From the NCBI GenBank assembly GCA_037389465.1, contig JAZARR010000088.1:2480001-2544000 (forward strand): a stretch of DNA of 64,000 nucleotides, in the 5' to 3' direction. Position 1 is the stretch's first letter, and every line of letters begins with the position of its first letter. Both the position numbers and the translations under genes were made by a program. This DNA is from Baylisascaris procyonis (taxonomy: Eukaryota; Nematoda; Chromadorea; Rhabditida; Ascarididae). Positions 1 through 10,700 of this stretch are shown piece by piece. Below the pieces are notes generated by a model, which was not told where the DNA came from, searched no databases, and worked only from the letters and a program-made list of their open reading frames with translations.

Positions 1-314
1 ATAAAAAATTGCTCAGATAGTATCGAAAAACAAAAAAGTGTTCACCTATACGATCATTGTTATCACTTCTCTCGAAAACAAAAAAAAAAAGAAAACGTTT
101 TTTATTTTCCCATTTAAGTCTCTCAAATATTTCGATGAATCGTAAACTATTAGAGAAATTTTACATCGCTTTTATATTTCATATTCCACGAATTATAATG
201 ATTCAATTCTATGGAACTGAAAAATTTTACATTTGAAACAACAAGAAAAAAAATGCACTTTTTTTACTTTTTATTAGCAATTTATCGTAGTTTTTTTTTT
301 TTTTTTTATTCAGA

Positions 315-423
315 AGTATACGATAGACGATCAGCTCAAGAATCTCAACGAGAAATTATAGATCCAATACAATTCACACTCTATACCACCATTGAACATA
401 AAAATATTTCAATTTTAATGTAA
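315..423 (+). CDS. 3'-terminal exon of an unidentified gene entering from the left
   Basis: A long poly-T tract ends in TTATTCAG, a good acceptor, followed by an open frame of about 35 codons ending at TAA (421-423). The exon begins with two bases that complete a codon from an upstream exon outside the window. The peptide starts VYDRRSAQESQREIIDPIQ and ends HKNISILM. It is hydrophilic and shows no recognised motif. Codons are purine-rich in position 1 and pyrimidine-rich in position 3, which suggests coding sequence. I do not recognise the protein. No donor follows, so it is read as a terminal exon. Confidence 0.35.
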
Positions 424-936
424 ATAATGAGAAATGTTCAATGTGCAATATGAAGTGAAAAATTTTATTCAAACATTGCTTCGTGAATATTTTATTGATT
501 GTTAAATTGCTTTCCAATAGGCAAATCGACGATCCATTTCGATTAAAATGATTCGTACATTTTCTTTATCAGAACAAATTTAATTATTATAACGAAAAAA
601 AAAATGGAGGAAGAAGAAGCAAAAAATGAAATGAAAAGAAATAAGCGAATAATATTAATTTTGAAAAAATCGGCGCACAATAGCTTTTTCTTTTTTTTTC
701 AAATTTTAGATTATTAAAGTTGTAAAAAAATAAAAAAATTTTTTTGCCAATAATTTTTGTCACAACTGCATTTTTTTTTTTTAAATGGAAATTTCGAAAT
801 TTTCATGGAATTTTCCACTGTATTTTTTTAATTGGCGTTTAGCGACTCTTTTTTGTAACGAAAAGAAAAAGCAAAAAAATTGATACCGAGATTTTAATGT
901 ATAGTATAATAAACTATTACTTACTAGTCTTAATCA
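424..936. other. AT-rich spacer
   Basis: Very AT-rich sequence with many A and T runs. It is probably the 3' untranslated and intergenic region after the exon ending at 423. I see no convincing exon, RNA gene or repeat in it. Confidence 0.5.
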
Positions 937-1055
937 TAGGCGCATCGGTGTTAGATACTACTTTCTTATGGATGAAGAGAAGGATGGGAAAGCACGCCGC
1001 GCTCAGCTATGACGACTCAACAAAGAAAAATAAAGGTGGAAAACTTGCAGTTTAA
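937..1055 (+). CDS. Candidate terminal exon with a basic cytoplasmic-type tail
   Basis: The acceptor TTAATCATAG is followed by an open frame reading ASVLDTTFLWMKRRMGKHAA and then a lysine-rich tail ending GGKLAV and a TAA stop. A donor-like site lies before the stop (AAAG/GTGGAA at 1,035), so the true end could instead be a later exon. The basic, juxtamembrane look suggests the C-terminus of a membrane protein, but no membrane segment is in view. The opposite strand also has an open frame here (ending MIKTSK), so strand is not certain. No family recognised. Confidence 0.3.
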
Positions 1056-1769
1056 AAGGAAAACAAAACAGAATTTAAAAAATGAATTTATGAAAAAATG
1101 CAAATTCTTGCTACGAGTTGGATTTTTATATTTTCTCAGTGAGGAAATATAAATTAATTGAAAAATCGAAAGAAACTCCAAAAGTTTTTATTTCTTTTCG
1201 ACATAATGCTTCCATCTATCGCCTCTCCCTCATCCTCCCTCCCCTCCTCTCTTCCCTTTCCTCACCAACTCCTCTTTCTCTTTTTGAAACGTCTCTACAG
1301 CAGTCGAGTAGACGCTTTTTAATTCCGTTATATCGAATAAGTCCTACTATGCTGGAAAGACTCCCACTAGGTCACGGAGTGATGACTGTATGTCTGAGCT
1401 TCAGTGATCATCCCGGCTAAATGTGAAAAGGCAAACCGCGGCTATAGGGGCACGAGGGCTGGCAGCCGGAACCCACTGCCCCGAACCTTAATTGCTAAAA
1501 AGTCAAGTAGAAATAGGAGCGATTGGAATATGGCAGATTTGAGCCGATCCTTGGCGAATAGACGGATCGTCACGTAAATTAAGTGAATATTTCAACAGTT
1601 CTTTCAGTTTTCTTATGGCTCTTTATTTTCATTTGTACATATACACCACTGTCTCTATGCTAACATTTGTATGCATTATTCTATCTATTATTTGTCCATG
1701 CTGATGAAATTGTCACACTCATGAAATTTCTCAAAGAACCTAATGTGGACGATTCAACTCCCCAAAGGG
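1056..1769. other. Intergenic region with a GC-rich hairpin and pyrimidine tract
   Basis: Contains a C/T-rich stretch (1,220-1,290), a strong acceptor (CTCTACAG at about 1,302) leading into a weak plus-strand open frame to 1,420, and a GC-rich stem-loop at 1,447-1,482. I cannot assign a gene. The frame after 1,302 may be a short exon, but nothing links it convincingly to neighbours. Confidence 0.4.
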
Positions 1770-3525
1770 TTAAACATGAAGGATTTCCTGTCTACTGTGA
1801 GGAAACTCTTCTACAATAAGAATGAAAAATGTAATAGAAAAGAGCAAAAAAAGGAAATGAACCTTGTTCTTTGGTGCTATCAACCGATTTCTTCATTGGC
1901 TGCCAATAAACCAATCTTTTCTGTTGCGTATTTGATGGCTTCGCTCTAAGATCGCCGTATTGTATGCCTTGTGCCATTAATTCAGGTAGCATATATTCGT
2001 CATGAATCTATAAAAATTCGATTTAAAAAAAATTTCGTCTCTAATCTAAAAAAACAGTGACCATTTTAATTTCATTTATACTTTTGTAGTCAGGTAACCG
2101 AATAATTGAAACAATTTGGTGCATTGTATTTCGACATCACCTATGGTAATTTTCCCTGGGAAATTGATGCCCAAATCCATCATTTTAACAGTTTCTTAGT
2201 ACCCCTTCCCTCTCCCTCTATCTCTCCACCCCCCATCCCTCCGGTCATTAAATACTCTTTCAATCAGTTTAATGTGCTAAATTGATGGTGCTAAATGTAC
2301 AAAAATTGGCGAATGAAAGCTTGCTGCGATTTGACGCTTATCGTGATTTTTTACCGTTATGCGGCGAAAAGTGCTCCGATAACTCTTAATTACAACGGCA
2401 GTATTGGTTACAGTACTTGCAGTACTACAGTATCACAACTTGTCCGCCGTACTTGCCAGTCGTAAAAAAAGTACTGCTTAAGGCTTTGACCTGATGGTTT
2501 TTTCCGTTTTTCTATCCCACATCAGTGCAACCGGCGATGAGCAGAATGCACAGATCATCACCTGCCACAGTTCGAGAAGTCGATATATGTACGCCGACCA
2601 CCTATGCTTTTTGGCGTGCACATATAACTATAGGAACGGCAAACGTAGGCTTATTTCTGAAACATCTACGGTGCAGGTGCAATAGTGGATAAGCATGAAA
2701 ACGGACGCTATAAATGAACTGTGCAATTTTAATTGAGGCACAGCGGGGCTAATTTTTGAAAGCTAAATTTATATGAATGCTAAAAGCTGACGAATAACTT
2801 AACGCACTTGCGGTTGTTGTTCTCGAGCTGGTACAGCCACTGACTTGTCTTGCTGTTGCTGCAGCTGCATCTCTTGCTGCAGATTGAGCAGCTGCTGCTG
2901 CAACGACTTAAATTTACCCTCAAGCTCACTGAGGGGTTGTGGAGCAGCTTCTGAAAGTGCATCATTTTAATGCTTTTCGATGCGTGAACATACAGAGAGG
3001 AAGCTGAGACTATATAATGATTAAAAAAGAAAATAGGATCTTTCATTTGGCCACAAGATTGTTGCAGATGTTCATTTAGAATTCGGTGAAATTTTTGTTT
3101 CAACAAGCGTTTCGTTCATTCGTTTGGAAGTAGCGTTTAATTAGAGAAGGTAATATTCAGATGCAAACAAATCCGCTTATTCTCATATCAGTACGAAAAT
3201 CATTCAAAAACTACGTCATGTAAGTATATTTTTTGCGGAAATCAATCGAGCTTCCTGAATATTTCTGCAGTAATCATAAATTTTTTGAATGTCTTTCATA
3301 GATGTTTGCAAATCTATTTGCAGTACTTTGCGTTAATTCTAGCAAAAACGAAACCGAGAGAAATATTGAATAATTAATCATTATACTGGGAATTATTACA
3401 GAAAAAATTTATTCAGAGAGGAATAGATTGCTAATTTGAATATTGAGGCGAAGAAATTTAATATACGTACGGAGAACAGCGGGTAAAAGAACGATGAATA
3501 GAGTAGAGCGCATCATGCGGTGCAT
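1770..3525 (-). CDS. nlp-40: NLP-40-like secreted neuropeptide precursor
   Basis: Four exons on the minus strand: 3525-3471, 2950-2808, 2007-1863 and 1810-1770 (TAA). Phases 1, 0 and 1 join cleanly, giving about 127 residues. Exon 1 encodes a signal peptide (MHRMMRSTLFIVLLPAVL), with predicted cleavage near LQA/APQP. Exon 2 is a leucine/glutamine heptad coiled coil (SELEGKFKSLQQQLLNLQQE). Exon 3 carries one peptide, LVYWQPM, between KR and KK cleavage sites. As I remember it, C. elegans NLP-40 is an intestinal signal for the defecation rhythm that has a similar coiled-coil pro-region and a KR-flanked MVAWQPM peptide. The match is therefore from recall, not from a search. The ATG lies one base after TTGTCAG, a likely trans-splice acceptor. 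An optional in-frame 22-codon exon (2627-2562) could be included. There is no glycine before KK, so amidation is not indicated. Confidence 0.6.
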
Positions 3526-3570
3526 GCTGACAAGCTGATACACTTTGTGGCTTCACTTTATCAAACATAC

Positions 3571-3578
3571 CTTATCAG
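3571..3578 (-). promoter_or_regulatory. GATA-type site upstream of the NLP-40-like gene
   Basis: On the minus strand the sequence reads CTGATAAG about 45 bases upstream of the start codon. This matches the extended TGATAA site bound by intestinal GATA factors (ELT-2 class) in nematodes, and it fits the intestinal expression known for NLP-40. A single 8-mer can occur by chance in AT-rich DNA. Confidence 0.35.
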
Positions 3579-6500
3579 TAAATGAACGGCAGGTCGTGCA
3601 TTTAAGCGTCATACACAGGTGTGCGTTTGAGTCGGTGTACGTCACTGACGCCTTTGGAGGAAGCATTTATTGGAATTGTTGTTGACTGAATCACCAACAC
3701 CACGTTACATCTCAAACTCAGCGAGCATGTTGAGTTGAATTGTTTTCGGTCGGGTTTGCGGATTTTCGATTTTACGCTTCAAGCCACACCCTGTCGATTG
3801 ACTGCGTCATAGAAGCACCAGTATGACTATACCACACACGCAATAATCAACACACAACGCACCTACGCTGAAATGGAAACCATCTAATAGTTGACAGCTG
3901 AAATGATATAATGGTATGTTTGTAGTACCTTGATTTAAAACTATAGTAGGAATACTGCGTTACATAAGAATTTTACACTTGCGGTTCAGTAGAGGACATT
4001 TTCATTAACGGAAAAACTCTTTGTCAGTCAAAGATCCGATAATCGCCGAATAACCCTTCTCACTTTTCCTCGCTTGAACATAAAGATAGGGAGGATCGCA
4101 GCTGCCTTCAAATTAAAGCCGCGCAGACATTCCCAACGGAGAACCTCTCCCCTCATGTTTAGAAAAATATATTTCATCGCTGAGGACATCAGCAACCCCC
4201 TACTCCTCCCTCCCACTTTTTTGAGTCGTCGCGTTCAGCAACTCCTCCTCTCGTTCCCTCTCCCCCTCTCCAATTCCTTGCACTCCACTCAAAGTTGGCG
4301 TTTGATTTATCAGCATAAATGAAGCTGATATCGACCATTTTAGAAAGTACCATAAGTAATGAGTATCGCAAACTGCAGAGTAAAAACGTATTTCGAGTCG
4401 GCTAATCTCCTCATTCCTCTGCATTCTGCACGAAATTCTCAAATGTCGGAGCGCCATCTGCAGAAACGCAACTTCATTCCAATTTGGGGTAGAAGAAGGG
4501 GAAGGGGGAAGAAGGGAACCTTTCCCGTAAACATGAGTGGACCTTAATTCCGTTCTCAAAGCTGTAGAATTCGAAACGAGGGAAGCTTCCCGAGATCATC
4601 GCTTCTTCCACTCCCTTGTTTGCAGAACGCTTCCAAATTGCAACTATGAAACGAATGTAGGGAATGCAAGCAATGAAAGACGTCATCAATGACGCGATGC
4701 AAGAACATCTTTAACCGTCCCATATGCAATCCGATGTTTACGAGCACTAATGACGTGTAGATGCTTTCTGTAGATCAAGTGAACAATAGAGAAGAGGAAA
4801 CTTTATCGAAAAAAAAGTATACCGCATAACAAACGTCTCTCATATGTGTGGCCAATGTAACGAGTCACAACTAATCCTCTCCCTCTTTCTGTTACAAAAG
4901 AAAGCGAAAGCGATAACCATAAACAGCACAGAAAACATAAAGCACATTAGCGAATACCATATCCAACCTCAGCCGTTATTCGATAGCTCTTTATCGATAT
5001 TCATAAACGACCATAAATAAACACCTTGATTGATGATAGAAGTTGCTCTAAATCTGACAATTGAGCAACAACAATATCACATTCACATTCGGTACCGTTC
5101 AAATAGGAAATACTCAGTACGACAACGATTAAAACATCGTAATCGTTATGTAATAAACCATTTCTTATTGGACGATAACCTCTTCAATTTATTTGAAAGA
5201 TCGCTTCACTAATTTCCGAGAAATTTCTCGCGAAACAACTTGCTGAGTTACATTTTCTTTCATTTCTCATACTTTACACATAAGTACGAGCATTTTGTAA
5301 TTACAATAAACAATATGCGTCACATTCAGTTAGAAAGCACCAAGATGTTTTACAATGACAAATTTGCATATTTTTTAATCTTTTTTAATTTTTTTCAAAA
5401 ATTTGCATATTATATAGTCGGCAATTAAGCTTATCTATCTATCGAAATACCCACTTGCAACGCAATGCATTTTCAGCTGATTAGAAAGTCGGCAAAGTTG
5501 TAATAGCAAAGATATTGAAAGCGAAGAAATGAAATCAGAAAAGAGCCTTAACGATCATAAGATACCTCTCAGTGATAATGTTAAGTATTGGCAAAGTTCT
5601 AAATTATATTCCCATCTTAAACGTTGACCCTTAACATCACATCTCAATGATATCGAATCTCAATATGATAGAGTCCTTCAACACGCAAGAACAATCTTTC
5701 ATAGAGAACACTCTTCAATGAAAAAAAAAAAAACTACACAAAATTATTGAATACAGTGAAATTCTAGTTGACTGCCAAACATTACGTTTGGTTCAATAAG
5801 CAAATAAACACCCACAAACATTAATGAGGCGGTGAGAAAAAAAAAAAAGGAAAAAAGAATGGTTATAGTCAGGCAAAATTTTAAATAAGAAGAATGAAAA
5901 AAAAAAGTGGATAAACGGCACATAACCATATAAAAAACACAAAAAATGAAGCGAATCACATGCGGCAGCTTTAGAAAAAAAAAAGGAAATTTAGTATGAA
6001 CTATCGTATTTATTTTGCGATATTAAATCAAAAAAAAAAATCCTGAAGTCCTCAACAACAGAAATCCATTACTTTTCTATTAATTCATGCAAATAAAACG
6101 TTTGTTGACAAGTATGCCTATCTCAATGCCTATCCACGTTTAGTCAATCGCAATGCAGTATTTTTGCTTTCTCACTGAACGCAAAATGAGTCGATCAAGA
6201 AACCACAGTTAAATAAGGAAAGAATTTTACATAGATAACGATGTGTTACTGATCATTAACTAAACAATTCGCGAAGTAGGAGTGTTTATTGCGACCAATC
6301 CAATTGCCACGACAGCACTTATGAGTTGAAAGCAAAAAAAGAAAATAATAATAATATTTCTATTAAATAAAAATAAAATGATCGCTGAATATTTTCTGAA
6401 CGATAAATAATTCTAAGCTCTAAGCTATTCTTTGAAAGATATTACGCTTAACGACAAAAATAAGGATCGAAAAAGGATGGAAAATGAAGTGAAGATATTT

Positions 6501-6827
6501 GACTGTTAATTCCTCCAATGGAAAACTCAAAATACGGCCCATCCACGAAACAAGCAACGCAACATTGCTGCATCTTGCAAAGGTAAAATAGTTACGTTTT
6601 AATTCAATATTCAGGCATTTCGGGTGAAAAGTATTTCCGCGTGTGTGAAATACGGAGAGCGTAAAACAGCAATAAGTGCAAAAAAAAAAATCTCTGCGCG
6701 ATCCGATCCAAATCGATTCACCTACAGCAATAACCCCGTGCTGAATTTTGGATTTATCGTCACCAATCAATTTGTAATAAAGCAACAGATAAAATATTCT
6801 ATCATAAACTATTCAATACGCTTTTCA
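3579..6827. other. Intergenic region upstream of the NLP-40-like gene
   Basis: A gene-poor stretch of about 3.2 kb. The part at 4,020-4,750 is less AT-rich and has overlapping open frames of 60-119 codons on both strands, largely from purine/pyrimidine-rich sequence. None has matching splice sites or a recognisable motif. The rest (4,760-6,820) is AT-rich with A runs. It probably holds the promoter of the minus-strand NLP-40-like gene. Confidence 0.4.
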
Positions 6828-7111
6828 ATGCAACCCGGGTGGCCCTTTATTTGTATACATGTGCCTTTTAATAACCTTCATGGTCTTTACTAAAAGCAAT
6901 ACCTATTTCCTTGAGCGCAATATATGTTCATCGACTATCACAGATAAAAGTGTTGAAATGTTTCAGTGCGAAAAATCCATATATACTGATAGGCATAGTA
7001 TTATGCCTTTCTCCATATACCCTTGCCCATAAAACAGCCGGAAAGGAAAGTGAAATCTGGTGGGAAACAAACGCCTATGAAGATAGACTTTGGGGAATAG
7101 GCAATATATGA
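6828..7111 (+). CDS. Candidate small secreted or single-pass membrane protein
   Basis: Two exons are proposed: 6828-6838 (ATG CAA CCC GG, then GTGGCC) and 6967-7111, after the acceptor AAATGTTTCAG, ending at TGA. The joined protein has about 51 residues. It begins MQPGAKNPYILIGIVLCLSP, with a hydrophobic segment typical of a signal peptide or membrane anchor. It continues with a short acidic, tryptophan-rich tail (SEIWWETNAYEDRLWG). I do not recognise it. The second exon is well supported; the very short first exon is a guess, and the exon could belong to a longer gene. It converges with the OTUD7-like gene. Confidence 0.35.
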
Positions 7112-7776
7112 GTGACTAGTTGCTGCCGACAATAGAAGCGATAAACCCGAAGCGCTCGATCGCTTATGATGATATGTAGTAGTGAGTGACTCCGTTAGCG
7201 CCCTCAACCGACGAAACCCTGAAAACTCATATATAATCAATAGCCAATATTAACTCTTCTAATTGCTACAAATGCCGAAGTAATCTTGATTGTCATGTTA
7301 TCGACTATCTAAAAAACATTGCATATCCTCTTCGAGTAATTTTATAGGCAAATATATTCAAGATTGGATTCATATCCTCAATAATTGATGCCGACCTTAA
7401 AACACACAACTGGAATGTTAATTAAATTAATAAAAATAATAAATTTTTTTTTGCGCACAATGACTATGAATATTATTTGATGAGCAATGCTTTGCGAGGA
7501 TGTGAGAGGCGTTCGTGCTTTCAGCCAAACCAACACAACGCAACACAATGAAGAAGATATTTAATGAGCAAGAGAAATACCAAATGTTTAAAAAAAAGTA
7601 ACGCTATTCAAAAGTGACCTTTTCCTAGCTCTTATCACTGCAATATTGCTTTTCTGCATGGAAATACTTTCGTCAGCGTTTACAAATAACAAAATTTTCC
7701 ATAACCAATTAACAGAATTCTTTCAATCAAATATTTCAGCGAATTTCAGTTATTCACCATCAATAGTAATAAGGGA
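7112..7776. other. Convergent intergenic spacer and 3' UTR region of the OTUD7-like gene
   Basis: Lies between the plus-strand stop at 7,111 and the minus-strand stop at 7,777. AT-rich; it probably holds the 3' untranslated sequence of the deubiquitinase gene. No other feature seen. Confidence 0.5.
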
Positions 7777-10700
7777 TTACTTCGTGGTGATGGATTCGAA
7801 TGGATGTTGAGCGTCGTGAACGGCGACTGTGTGCACGGTACGACGTGGCATTTGCTCAATAATACGTTTATGATCACCAGCACCGTTTTCCGCACTATTT
7901 GAACCAAGCGATGGCATAGTGCTCGATTTCATCGACCGTCCTGTGCTCCTCTTTTTTTCTGAATCAGCTTCGTCACCGCGATCAGCTGTAGTACCCGAAC
8001 GAAGAGAACGCAGTCGACCAGGACGAGTGCTGAATATATCAAGTTTTATCATTAAAAAGTTAATGTGCAAAGATTTTAAAAGTTGGAAAATCAATAAAAT
8101 CCATTCAAGTAAAAGCTTCACCTAAGCCGAATTTTCTAATGTGGCCACACTTAATTCGCCTGTGCCAATAACGACAGTTCTTGGCTCCCTTCCAAGCATC
8201 GCCCAAATCGACTTTCATAAACTTTACTTTACTGGCCCTGCTAACTGTAACCCTACTAAAAAACCAACAGAAATTTCATTTAATATCTTCATCTCTTTCT
8301 GTGTCTCTCTACAGTACTCGCCTCAATATAGCCACACTGAGAAATCCTCGCTAATTTTTCATGCCCATTCCCTCACACTCAACCCTACTTCCTTGAAAAG
8401 TTTCTAATATTTACCATCTGAGTTTAATTAAACAAAGTAATTACCCAAACGAAGCCATTAGCTGTCTCTGATATTCGTAGCAGTCAGCACAAAGGAAGTT
8501 AGTCGATTGTGATGCCACCTAAAAACACAACAAAATTTGTTAGCGAAATCCTACAAAACGGAATGAAATTGGCGCATTCACGCCCTTATGAGAATCATTG
8601 CTGCTAGTGGGTATCGATGATAATATAATCAAATCTATGAATGTCACCTTTCAGATGCAACAACTTAAAAACCGTTTAGAAAAAGCTTTTAGAAACTTTA
8701 CTTCAACATATTTTAGTGCCCTCTATCAATTACAACTATGTTTTAATAACACAGCGCAACACTTTTAACTTAACTAAGGATGCATAAACGTGCGGCGGCA
8801 AATATGTTCAGTTTACTCAACTCGTACATAAATAAATAAATCTACTCTAATAAGTAAATAAATCTACTCTAAAATAGTTCCTACAACAAAAAAAGAGATG
8901 TCCCATAGTTTTCATATAATTTCACATCTTTTCAACAGATGTGTCTTTGAGCAATTCCAACCTTAACAATGCCACAAATAGTCGACAAAAATTACCTTTT
9001 CACAATGAACATTTATGCACTTTATAAGAAGTGACGATGTACTGAAGGAGCGCGATATACGATTCCTTTGCCTTGCCACGGACGCTGGTGTCTGAAATCC
9101 AACAAAACGCTATCTCATCTTATCAACTCTACATTCAGCATACCTTAAGTTGCTGGAAGGGACGCGTACGTTATTATTGCTTGACAAAGTTGAACTGAAC
9201 ATCTTTATACACACTCAGTTATCGTCTCAGAAAAATACATCAACAGACTTCATCCATCCTCTACCCAAAGAGTAGATGCCCGTCAACGTTTAGAAGGCGA
9301 AAATAGATGAATTCCAGGAACTAATTCCAGGAATTCAAGGAACTGGCATAGCAGTATCTTCCGATACTCTGAGTACAACAAAAATAAAATAAAAGATAAA
9401 CAAAGGAAAATGGAAGATTTACACGCTTGGCCTGTTCGAAACGCTGGCGTGCACAGTACATATAACTATCCACCATGTGCTCCATATACTCGTGCACACA
9501 GTTATCCAGATGAGCGGCCAATATGAGATTCGAATATCGCAAATCTGCCACCGTCACCGCATCGATACATCTCTTACGCGTATTCTAAAACCTCATTTCA
9601 ACCTTCTCCTGACCTCATTAACTCAGAAGATAGAGCAAACTTTGCTTTAAACATCACTAATAACAATGCTTTAGCACGACGTTTGCGAGAACGATTCGAT
9701 GCTTCGGCATTAAGGGGGATGGGAAGAGGGTGAAAGGCAACGACAAGTGACATTTTGATATTTAATAATTCTCAAATAAAAGACGCATTCAACGGAGGCC
9801 TAACTTAACAATGGGTTAGATGAGTATGCCCGCCTCAAAGATGATTGAAAAATAGCCTATAATGGCATCTTAACAAGCACTTAATAAAGGTCTCCAAGAC
9901 GCTACGAGAAAAAAAAAAACTCACAGATAGAAAGTGCACCTGTGGCTGCAAATTTCAAGAACGAGAGCGATCTTTGAAGGGAAAAGGAGAAGTTGATCCA
10001 CAACGTTAAACGAACCTTTCGCCTCGCAGAACTTCTGAATTTGTTACGAATGTGTTGGGCGATCTCGAAGATAATGCCCGAGGAGAGGTGTTTCTTTGCA
10101 AGATCACCACCGCAGGCCAATGTCATCGACTTGTTCGTATCATCATTTTGTCCTGGACGCGTCAGAGTGCTTCTCCGATGCGATCCACGGCGAACCTTCA
10201 AACCCATACTTTTAATACGCCAAAGTATGCGCGCATTACAAATCTATTCAATAACAACTAGAAGAATCAGCACAAACCCCAAAAATCCACAAATACTACT
10301 TGAAGCTTTTAAAGGACACCTAAGAGGCAAATAGATGACTGGCTCTATATACAGCTGATTTGATCTTCCCACTTGTTGAACTCAACTCGCGTGTGCTCAT
10401 CAAAAACATCACTTTCCAGTGAATCATTAGAAAGCTGTTATCGCTCACTATAGTCGCCGATGAGCTTCCTTAACGAAAATGAGCCCATAAAACTGCATTT
10501 CGAAATCAGATTTTGGCCTTGTTCAACAACGTACCCATCAAATCACGCCTCATAGAATCAATAATTTCTTATATGCATCAAAAAATACTCATGAAATTCA
10601 AACGCTCTTAGCAAGATGAGATAAGCTACATTTTCTTCACTTCCTAAAAATTTATCATCGAAAGTCAAGAAGAAATAAACTAAATCTGCCGTCCGAGAGG

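Noticed and set aside
2494..2685. Plus-strand frame with cysteines and an NGKRR ending, resembling a peptide hormone or defensin
   Set aside because: It lies in an intron of the NLP-40-like gene, opposite a possible optional exon, has no signal-peptide exon that joins it, and its cysteine spacing fits no family completely.
4028..4747. Overlapping open frames up to 119 codons on both strands
   Set aside because: Low-complexity purine/pyrimidine sequence, no splice sites or motifs, no consistent model.
8141..8407. Plus frame of 88 codons
   Set aside because: Falls in an intron of the OTUD7-like gene on the opposite strand.
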